From assembly GCA_016219145.1 (NCBI GenBank), contig JACRCG010000105.1, forward strand, positions 1-8,069: a DNA stretch of 8,069 nt, written 5' to 3'. Source of the stretch: Deltaproteobacteria bacterium. GTDB lineage: Bacteria; Desulfobacterota; Desulfuromonadia; Geobacterales; Pseudopelobacteraceae. The stretch's first letter is position 1. Every line of letters begins with the position of its first letter. The notes beneath the pieces were generated by a model that saw only the letters and a program-made list of their open reading frames with translations, did not search any database and was not told the DNA's origin. Below, one piece after another: positions 1 through 5,971 of this stretch. Both the position numbers and the translations under genes were made by a program.

Positions 1-1260
1 TCAAAAGGCAACACGGTTGAAATCATTGAAAACGGGATCACTACCCGTCAGGAGGCTGAAAATCCGCTTACCTGCGTGCGAAAGCTTCTGGCACAGTTTG
101 CGCCGGTTGAAGTGGATGGCCTTCCTCGCTTTTTTGGCGGGGCCGTCGGATACCTTGGTTACGACATGGTGCGCCATTTTGAACACCTGCCGACCGACAA
201 TCCGGCGCTTCTGGATGCGTACGACTCATATTTTCTGATCACCGACACCATCGTGATATTTGACAACATGCGCCAACAGATCAAGGTGGTTTCAAACGCT
301 CATGTCTGTGAAGAAAGTACACCTGAAGAGGCGTACAGCAAGGCGACAGAAAAGATAGATGCAATAATAGCCAGGCTCAGATCACCTCTGCCTCAGCAGC
401 AGATTTCCTGTTCCGGAAAATCGGTTAAATTCAAATCCAACGTCAGCCGTGAAACTTTTGAAGACTCCGTAGAAAAAGCAAAAGAGTACGTAAGGTCCGG
501 AGACATCATTCAGGTGGTGCTGTCCCAGCGCTTCAGCGGCGAGCTTTCGGCCGATCCGCTTGACATCTACAGGGTGCTGCGAACCCTCAATCCATCACCA
601 TACATGTTCTTTCTGCGATTTGAGAACACCGTTATTGCCGGCGCCTCGCCAGAGGTCATGGTTCGCAAGGAGGGTTCGCATGTGGAACTGCGCCCCATCG
701 CCGGCACCCGCCCGCGAGGAGCCACTCCAGAAGCTGACGCCCTTCTGGCGGATGAATTGCTGGCCGATCCGAAAGAGCGGGCAGAGCATGTCATGCTGGT
801 TGATCTGGGGAGAAACGACCTGGGCAGAGTCTGCGCCACCGGCTCGGTAAAAGTGACGGAACTGATGGTTATCGAGCGCTATTCGCATGTGATGCACATC
901 GTCTCAAACGTTCAGGGTGAACTGGACGAGAATCTCGATGCCTTCGATCTGGTCCGGGCAACTTTTCCGGCCGGCACTCTTTCAGGGGCTCCAAAAATCA
1001 GGGCCATGCAAATCATCGATGAGCTGGAACCTGTGCGCCGCGAGATATATGGGGGCGCAGTCGGCTATTTTTCTTTTTCCGGCAACATGGATCTTGCCAT
1101 TGCCATACGAACTCTGGTGATAAAGGACGGCAAGGTGCATTTACAGGCCGGGGCCGGAATAGTGGCGGACTCCGATCCGGCTACAGAGTGGCAGGAAACT
1201 TTGAACAAGGGTATGGCCGTCATGAGGGCAGTTGAAACCGCCGAGAAAGGTATCGCGTAA
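1..1260 (+). CDS. trpE: Anthranilate synthase component I, 5'-truncated by window edge
   Basis: This is the large subunit of anthranilate synthase, which turns chorismate plus ammonia (delivered by TrpG) into anthranilate, the first step of tryptophan synthesis in the cytoplasm. The reading frame is open from base 1, so 419 residues are present and roughly the first 70 of a usual ~490 are missing. The chorismate-binding domain is complete. Visible motifs, in window residue numbers, are NPSPYMFF (197-204), PIAGTRPRG (232-240), LVDLGRNDLGRV (266-277) and GTLSGAPK (325-332). NPSPYM and the Ala in PIAGT favour TrpE over PabB, which usually has Lys at that position. The N-terminal half of the tryptophan feedback site lies outside the window. 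A GTG at base 76 is internal and is not the start. The stop codon abuts the trpG ATG, implying cotranscription and translational coupling. Confidence 0.96.
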   Translation, partial: SKGNTVEIIENGITTRQEAENPLTCVRKLLAQFAPVEVDGLPRFFGGAVGYLGYDMVRHFEHLPTDNPALLDAYDSYFLITDTIVIFDNMRQQIKVVSNAHVCEESTPEEAYSKATEKIDAIIARLRSPLPQQQISCSGKSVKFKSNVSRETFEDSVEKAKEYVRSGDIIQVVLSQRFSGELSADPLDIYRVLRTLNPSPYMFFLRFENTVIAGASPEVMVRKEGSHVELRPIAGTRPRGATPEADALLADELLADPKERAEHVMLVDLGRNDLGRVCATGSVKVTELMVIERYSHVMHIVSNVQGELDENLDAFDLVRATFPAGTLSGAPKIRAMQIIDELEPVRREIYGGAVGYFSFSGNMDLAIAIRTLVIKDGKVHLQAGAGIVADSDPATEWQETLNKGMAVMRAVETAEKGIA

Positions 1261-1833
1261 ATGTTACTGATGATCGACAATTATGACTCCTTCACCTTCA
1301 ACATTGTTCAATATTTCGGACAATTAGGTGAAGATGTCCAGGTTCACCGCAACGACAGGATTACTCTTGCGGAAATTGAAGCGCTGAGGCCGGAAAGGCT
1401 GGTCATCTCCCCTGGTCCATGTTCACCGGATGAAGCCGGTATTTCAGTTTCTGTCATAAAACATTTCGCCGGAAAAATACCAATTCTGGGGGTCTGTCTG
1501 GGGCATCAGTCGATAGGTGCTGCTTTTGGCGGCAAGGTAATAAGAAGTGTCGCCCTGATGCATGGCAAGACCTCGGCTATCAATCATGACGGAAAAGAGA
1601 TCTTTGCCGGCCTTCCGAATCCTTTCATGGCCACACGCTACCATTCCCTGATTGTAGACCGTCCGACCCTCCCGGACTGCCTTGAAGTAACCGCCTGGGT
1701 TGATAACGGAGAGATCATGGGACTGCGCCACAGGGATCTGCCGATCTGGGGAGTCCAGTTCCATCCTGAATCTATCCTGACCGAGTGCGGAGTGGATTTG
1801 CTGAGGAACTTTCTTTCAATCAGCCTGCTGTAA
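1261..1833 (+). CDS. trpG: Anthranilate synthase component II (glutamine amidotransferase)
   Basis: This class I glutamine amidotransferase hydrolyses glutamine and passes ammonia to TrpE. The 190-residue length is normal for a stand-alone TrpG; no TrpD fusion is present. The N-terminus MLLMIDNYDSFTFN is typical of the family and supports the ATG at 1261 over the one at 1270. Other landmarks are the PGPCSP loop (51-56), the nucleophile Cys79 in GVCLGHQ, and the His168/Glu170 pair in QFHPES, so the catalytic triad is complete. A purine-rich stretch inside the end of trpE (AGAAAGG) can serve as an RBS. In some bacteria the same subunit also serves PabB for folate synthesis, so a PabA role cannot be excluded; the adjacent trpE makes TrpG the best name. 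The next gene is not trpD, and no clear terminator follows. Confidence 0.95.
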   Translation: MLLMIDNYDSFTFNIVQYFGQLGEDVQVHRNDRITLAEIEALRPERLVISPGPCSPDEAGISVSVIKHFAGKIPILGVCLGHQSIGAAFGGKVIRSVALMHGKTSAINHDGKEIFAGLPNPFMATRYHSLIVDRPTLPDCLEVTAWVDNGEIMGLRHRDLPIWGVQFHPESILTECGVDLLRNFLSISLL

Positions 1834-1879
1834 AAACAGGCGAATTGATGAAACAGTCCGCTTCCACGGCATTTTTCCG

Positions 1880-1909
1880 TTGACTTTCCTTAGCAGTAAT
1901 TGCTAGAGT
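1880..1909 (+). promoter_or_regulatory. Sigma70-like promoter for the cysteine-rich protein gene
   Basis: A -35 hexamer TTGACT (1880-1885, 5 of 6 to consensus) and a -10 hexamer TAGAGT (1904-1909, 4 of 6) are separated by 18 bases. Transcription would begin about 30 bases before the start codon at 1947. The promoter sits in the 113-bp gap after trpG and would uncouple the downstream gene from the trp transcript. It was found by reading only. Confidence 0.55.
1891..1905. repeat. Short inverted repeat in the promoter spacer (possible operator)
   Basis: TAGCA (1891-1895) and TGCTA (1901-1905) form perfect 5-base arms around GTAAT. The palindrome lies between the proposed -35 and -10 elements, where a dimeric repressor or activator could act. 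It is short enough to occur by chance, and no known regulator consensus is recognised. Confidence 0.3.
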
Positions 1910-1933
1910 TGCTTTTCAATCAAGAACAAATTC

Positions 1934-1940
1934 AGGAGGA
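1934..1940 (+). promoter_or_regulatory. Strong Shine-Dalgarno site
   Basis: AGGAGGA lies six bases before the ATG at 1947, a near-perfect match to the 16S rRNA tail. It fixes the start of the cysteine-rich protein and suggests high translation. Confidence 0.85.
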
Positions 1941-1946
1941 AGAAGC

Positions 1947-2240
1947 ATGCAGTGTCAGACAGTACTTCCAGGTACAGAGTGTACCTTTTGGGGAAAACAG
2001 GGATGTGTATTTCCTGATGGCTCCTGCCAGACAATCGCGGAAAACTGTGAAGGATGTGACCGTGTTGTAACCGGCAGTATCGGCCAGGTTTGCAGCGCGT
2101 ATCCTGCACCGGCCAAAAAATGGATCGGCGGCATCTGTAACTTTGCTTCCCACGTAAAAGTTGATCTCTCCATTGCCGAACTGAAGGTCAACCCGCTGAA
2201 AGCTTCCAAAAAAGCTGCCGGAGCCAAGAAGAAGAAATAA
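1947..2240 (+). CDS. PxxKW family cysteine-rich protein, function unknown
   Basis: This 97-residue protein has no signal peptide or membrane segment, so it is probably cytoplasmic. Eight cysteines stand at 3, 12, 20, 27, 34, 37, 49 and 64, including one CxxC pair (34-37). A PAKKW motif at 55-59 matches the PxxKW family, a small uncharacterised group that I associate with Geobacter and relatives. The last dozen residues are lysine and alanine rich and end in KKKK, likely a flexible basic tail. The cysteine density suggests metal or Fe-S binding, or a redox role, but no known cluster motif is recognised. It has its own promoter, a strong RBS and its own terminator, so it is probably a well-expressed single-gene unit. 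The frame is on firm ground; the function is unknown. Confidence 0.87.
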   Translation: MQCQTVLPGTECTFWGKQGCVFPDGSCQTIAENCEGCDRVVTGSIGQVCSAYPAPAKKWIGGICNFASHVKVDLSIAELKVNPLKASKKAAGAKKKK

Positions 2241-2264
2241 TATCGCCAGCACTGCTTCATTCAG

Positions 2265-2293
2265 AGGGGGGAATCCACTTCCCCCCTTTTTTT
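2265..2293 (+). terminator. Rho-independent terminator after the cysteine-rich protein gene
   Basis: A 9-bp perfect stem, AGGGGGGAA (2265-2273) pairing with TTCCCCCCT (2279-2287), closes a 5-base loop and runs directly into a T-tract ending at 2293. It begins 24 bases after the upstream stop codon. The minus strand has no T-run on its far side, so the terminator works in the plus direction only. Confidence 0.92.
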
Positions 2294-2299
2294 ATTTAT

Positions 2300-2303
2300 G
2301 GAG
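2300..2303 (+). promoter_or_regulatory. RBS deciding the NUDIX start
   Basis: GGAG at 2300-2303 is six bases before the ATG at 2310. The other in-frame ATG, at 2298, is preceded only by the terminator's C- and T-runs and has no Shine-Dalgarno match. This favours 2310. Confidence 0.6.
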
Positions 2304-2309
2304 TCCCAT

Positions 2310-2762
2310 ATGCCGTTCAACGCCCTCACCTGCCCTGCCTGCGGTACAGAAGTAAGAGAGTACCGCAACCCTTTTCCCACCGTAGATATAATTATCGAGC
2401 TCAATGACGGCATCATACTGATTGAACGCAAGAACCCGCCTTATGGCTGGGCGCTGCCGGGCGGGTTTGTGGACTACGGGGAAAGTCTTGAAGATGCCGC
2501 AGCCCGAGAGGCACGGGAAGAAACTTCGCTTGAAATCCGGGATCTGCAACTCTTGGGTTGTTATTCAGATCCGAAGCGCGACAGCCGGATGCACACAATC
2601 TCAACGGTGTTTGTAGGAACTGGAATCGGGTGTCCTCAGGCGGACGACGACGCTGTCAATCTGGCCAGCTTCAAGCTGGATTCACTCCCGGAACCGCTCT
2701 GTTTCGATCATGCCAGAATTCTCGATGACTACAGAAAATGGAAATCATTCCGTCAGGGCTGA
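2310..2762 (+). CDS. NUDIX hydrolase (ADP-ribose pyrophosphatase-like)
   Basis: This small cytoplasmic hydrolase would cleave a nucleoside diphosphate linked to another moiety, using divalent metal. With the preferred ATG at 2310 it has 150 residues; the ATG at 2298 would add MESH. Counting from 2298, the Nudix box spans 56-78: G56, E62, then R70-E71 and the metal-binding E74-E75. The usual Gly of the REUXEEXGU pattern is Ser77. An N-terminal CPAC (C12, C15) precedes the fold and looks like half of a zinc ribbon with no second Cys pair nearby. The segment from NPFPTVD to the box resembles ADP-ribose pyrophosphatase-type proteins, but the substrate cannot be read from sequence. The gene begins immediately after an intrinsic terminator, and its 3' end overlaps the convergent GGDEF/EAL gene by 10 bp. 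Confidence 0.92.
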   Translation: MPFNALTCPACGTEVREYRNPFPTVDIIIELNDGIILIERKNPPYGWALPGGFVDYGESLEDAAAREAREETSLEIRDLQLLGCYSDPKRDSRMHTISTVFVGTGIGCPQADDDAVNLASFKLDSLPEPLCFDHARILDDYRKWKSFRQG

Positions 2763-5134
2763 TTCTCAGTATCCCGAATATTCTGCCATAATACTTTTAC
2801 AATTTCATCCGGGGGAAGCGGGTGACTGAAGAGAAAACCCTGAGCCTGGCCACAGTTATGCACTTTCAGAAAATCATACTGGGCCTGCGTTTCCACTCCT
2901 TCTGCAATAACATTCAGATTCAGGCTGTTCCCCATGGCTATAATGGCCGCCGTCACAGCCGAGTCCGGGTTCTCCATATCAACATCCATGACAAACGATT
3001 TATCTATCTTTATAGTGTTGACCGAAAAACGCTTCAGGTGCGACAGCGATGAGTAGCCAGTACCGAAGTCATCAATGGAAATATGTATCCCCAGATCACT
3101 TATTTCCGACAGTACCGAGACAGCCAGATCCGGATCCTGCATGATAACGCTTTCAGTAATTTCTAATTCCAGGTTTTCGGGCGCCATGCCGGTCTCCGCC
3201 AGGACGACCCTGATTGTCGGCAATATACTGTTGTGCTGTAGCTGGTAACCGGAAAGATTTACAGCCATCCTGAGTCCGGTAATGCCGGCTTCCTGCCAAC
3301 GCATATTCTGCAGACACGACTCCCTCAGCACCCACTCTCCCAACTGGACAATCAGACCGTTTTCCTCAGCCAGCTGGATAAATTCCGCCGGCGACAACAA
3401 GCCAAGTTCAGGATGCTCCCAACGCGCCAGCGCTTCTATTGCAACGATGCGCCCGGAAACAACGTCAATCTTGGGCTGATAGTACAACCGGAATTCGTCA
3501 TGTTCCAGGCCCCGACGCAGACTGTTTGATATTACAAAGTGCCTGGACGCATTCTGATCCATCTGGTCGTTGTAAAACTGGAAATTATTCCTGCCAAGCG
3601 CTTTGGCGTGATACATGGCGATATCAGATTTCTTCATCATCTCGTCCAGATCATCGGCATCATCCGGAAAAATACAGATCCCGATACTGGCTGTTACAAA
3701 TAGTTCGTGTTCATTGATATGGAACGGCAGTGACAGTGATCCGATAAGTTTTTCCGATAGATTGGATATATCTGTTCGACCGCTGGTGCTCGACAGCAGG
3801 ATTATGAACTCGTCACCGCCGATCCTGGCTACCGTATCGGTCTCACGCAGAGAACGTTTAAGACGCCCCGCCACCAGTTGCAGCAGCTCGTCACCAATCG
3901 CATGCCCCAGCGTATCGTTGATGATCTTGAAACGGTCAAGATCCAGAAACAGGAGAGCGAAACCTTTCTTTGTCCGTTTCGCAAGTGCCTTTGCCTGAAA
4001 CATTCTGTCTTCAAGCAGTATTCGATTTGGAAGTCCGGTCAGAACGTCGTGATGGGCCATCTTGAACAGCTCACTCTGAGCCCGCTTGCGCTCGGTAATG
4101 TCGCGGCATACACCCCAGACAACCGGAGCATCGCCGTCATGTTTACCGGCAGAAAGGCTCATTTCCACCTCTATCGGCTGATCCTGATCCGCAACAAAAG
4201 TGACCTCCAGATGTTCCGGATTGCCTTCCTGCAAAACCTTTGCGACAAGCTTTTTAATTGTTGCCCCGGCATCGCTGTTAACCATTGCATAGAGCGTGCG
4301 TTTGTTCGTGTTGTCGGAATCATGATACACAAGCTTTTGAAACATCAGGTTGGCATACAGGATTTTTCCGGAAGAGTCGGCGCAGAATATCAGATCGTTG
4401 GCAGCTGATATGAAGCCCAGCAGGGCGTCATCACTTTCCTTTATACGACTATGGTCGCGACGGATGGTTTCCATGAGAAAAGCGGCAATTATGGCAACGG
4501 TGGCATTGATCCCCGCCACCCACAGCCACATCAGCAACTGAAACAGGAAGGATTCGTGCAGAGATGAGTCGATGAAAGGCATGGCGATCGGCCAGAGTAT
4601 GCCCTGGTTTTCTAGCGCAAGCAGAACACCGTAAAGTATCGCACCCAGCGAACCGATCAGCCAGACATCTCGCTTATCTTCGAAAAGAAACGCCGATTCT
4701 ATCGTCACCAGCAGGTAAACCGGCCAGAACCAGCTGACGACTCCGCCGGTAAAGTGTACCAGCGTAGTTACAACAAGCAGATCCAGGGCGATCAGAATAT
4801 GAATCAGATACGTAAAATGTATAAGCGACTGACAGTGTGAGCTGAGGACAAAATTATAGACGACAACAGATAAAACAGTCAGCGTCAGGATACCGACCTG
4901 TTTACTGCTGAAAACAAATACGACGCTGCTGATGGAGTAGCTGGTTAAAGCAAAAAGAGAATACAGGGCTATTGCAGCCAGCATGAACCAGCGAATTCTG
5001 GCCACGATAGCTATCCTGACGCAACAATCGTCTATCTGCCCAAATTCCTGATGTTGCTGAGGCAACCCGGCAGAACCGACCAACCCCGCCAGGGTATTGA
5101 GCCAAGGTGAATTGTCTTTGTGTTCAGAATTCAT
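2753..5134 (-). CDS. Membrane PAS-GGDEF-EAL c-di-GMP signalling protein
   Basis: This 793-residue inner-membrane protein probably makes and/or degrades the second messenger c-di-GMP. After a ~45-residue N-terminal part come about six hydrophobic helices (roughly 50-68, 80-98, 105-125, 131-149, 156-174, 197-220), a PAS domain (about 236-345), a GGDEF domain (about 353-525) and an EAL domain (about 540-785). The GGDEF signature is intact (439-443), with a product-inhibition I-site RETD (430-433) exactly five residues upstream. The EAL domain keeps E567-A568-L569, EITES (658-662), DDFGTGYSSL (688-697), KIDKSF (709-714) and EGVET (745-749), so both activities look possible. An in-frame TGA just upstream fixes the ATG at 5134; the RBS is mediocre. 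It follows mqnA by 18 bases and is the last gene of the minus-strand run. The signal sensed by the membrane and PAS regions is unknown. Confidence 0.95.
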   Translation of the reverse strand: MNSEHKDNSPWLNTLAGLVGSAGLPQQHQEFGQIDDCCVRIAIVARIRWFMLAAIALYSLFALTSYSISSVVFVFSSKQVGILTLTVLSVVVYNFVLSSHCQSLIHFTYLIHILIALDLLVVTTLVHFTGGVVSWFWPVYLLVTIESAFLFEDKRDVWLIGSLGAILYGVLLALENQGILWPIAMPFIDSSLHESFLFQLLMWLWVAGINATVAIIAAFLMETIRRDHSRIKESDDALLGFISAANDLIFCADSSGKILYANLMFQKLVYHDSDNTNKRTLYAMVNSDAGATIKKLVAKVLQEGNPEHLEVTFVADQDQPIEVEMSLSAGKHDGDAPVVWGVCRDITERKRAQSELFKMAHHDVLTGLPNRILLEDRMFQAKALAKRTKKGFALLFLDLDRFKIINDTLGHAIGDELLQLVAGRLKRSLRETDTVARIGGDEFIILLSSTSGRTDISNLSEKLIGSLSLPFHINEHELFVTASIGICIFPDDADDLDEMMKKSDIAMYHAKALGRNNFQFYNDQMDQNASRHFVISNSLRRGLEHDEFRLYYQPKIDVVSGRIVAIEALARWEHPELGLLSPAEFIQLAEENGLIVQLGEWVLRESCLQNMRWQEAGITGLRMAVNLSGYQLQHNSILPTIRVVLAETGMAPENLELEITESVIMQDPDLAVSVLSEISDLGIHISIDDFGTGYSSLSHLKRFSVNTIKIDKSFVMDVDMENPDSAVTAAIIAMGNSLNLNVIAEGVETQAQYDFLKVHNCGQAQGFLFSHPLPPDEIVKVLWQNIRDTENQP

Positions 5135-5152
5135 ATTTCACCGGTTTACCTG

Positions 5153-5971
5153 CTATGGTTCGGTAAAATGCAACTCGGGGGCAGATACTATCAGTCCTAA
5201 TTCGCTGCACTTTGTAAAAAACAGATTCAAACCTGAGGTTTTTCGTGTTTCCAGATCATATTGAATGTTATCCCTCCAATATGCAAGCAGCCTGCCATGC
5301 CCCATCCAATCAGCTTCAGACGACATTTCGGCAATCTCTGCATAATGCTGCGGCAACAAGGTTCTGGCTTGAACCAGATTATTGGCAAGCCGTTTTATAA
5401 GCGGACTTCCGGCAATCTCATCCCTGCACAGCCAGAGAGCGAAAACAAAGGGCAAACCGGTCCAGTCACGCCATAGTGTTCCCAAATCATAAACATGAAG
5501 GCCGGAAATTTCTGCAGATGCCCGCAAAGCAGCATCCCCTATCAGCAACAGAGCGGGAGAATCAGCCATGGCGTCATCAAAGACCTGGTCAGTCACAGAA
5601 TATGAGCAGCCAAGATTATAGCGCTGAGCCATGATGATTTTAAGCAAATTTACAGATGTAGCGGATTCGGAACTGAGCAGGATGACTTTCCCCGCCAGCT
5701 GTTCAATCGGAAATCTGGAAAAAAGCAGGACACTTGCGACAGCGCCGTCGCTTGATATGGAAAGGTGCGGGAGTATGCTGTAGCGATCGTTGTGAAGTGC
5801 GTACTCTATGGAAGATGAGGGACAGACGTCAATTTCGCCAAGTTCCAACAGTCTGTTAAGCTCCGTCGGCACGCCTTTGACAAATTCATATTCGTCACAC
5901 GGAAAATGTTTTTTTAGAACCTGGTAAATAGGGGTACAATTGGCGTACTCTATCTGACCGATTCGCAGCAT
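5153..5971 (-). CDS. mqnA: Chorismate dehydratase, futalosine menaquinone pathway
   Basis: MqnA dehydrates chorismate to 3-[(1-carboxyvinyl)oxy]benzoate, the entry step of the futalosine route to menaquinone. The 272-residue protein has the periplasmic-binding-protein-like fold of the MqnA/MqnD family but no signal peptide, as expected for a cytoplasmic enzyme. The start RIGQIEYANCTPIY (3-16) resembles MqnA rather than MqnD, which typically has a PCPNDTF-type opening. Further family-like stretches are PSSSIEYAL (51-59), LPHLSISSDGAVASVLLFS (67-85), LIGDAAL (143-149) and DLGTLWRDWTGLPFVFALW (162-180). N11 sits at the position of a conserved catalytic Asn of the family. Its ATG overlaps the tolC-type gene's TGA by one base (TGATG), and no clear RBS precedes it, so translation probably depends on coupling. 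MqnD or an uncharacterised paralogue is a less likely alternative. Confidence 0.86.
   Translation of the reverse strand: MLRIGQIEYANCTPIYQVLKKHFPCDEYEFVKGVPTELNRLLELGEIDVCPSSSIEYALHNDRYSILPHLSISSDGAVASVLLFSRFPIEQLAGKVILLSSESATSVNLLKIIMAQRYNLGCSYSVTDQVFDDAMADSPALLLIGDAALRASAEISGLHVYDLGTLWRDWTGLPFVFALWLCRDEIAGSPLIKRLANNLVQARTLLPQHYAEIAEMSSEADWMGHGRLLAYWRDNIQYDLETRKTSGLNLFFTKCSELGLIVSAPELHFTEP

Noticed and set aside
1813..1880. Possible terminator after trpG, near CCTGCTGTAAAAACAGG or the CCG...CGGCATTTTT stretch.
   Set aside because: Stems are only 3-4 bp and do not combine with a proper T-tract.
1932..2252. Two minus-strand open frames of about 100 codons opposite the cysteine-rich gene.
   Set aside because: The plus-strand gene has a promoter, RBS, family motif and terminator; the minus frames have none of these.
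3615..3998. A 127-codon plus-strand open frame, with several others, opposite the GGDEF/EAL gene.
   Set aside because: They lie antisense to a gene with unmistakable domains, have low-complexity Ser/Arg-rich translations and no convincing RBS.
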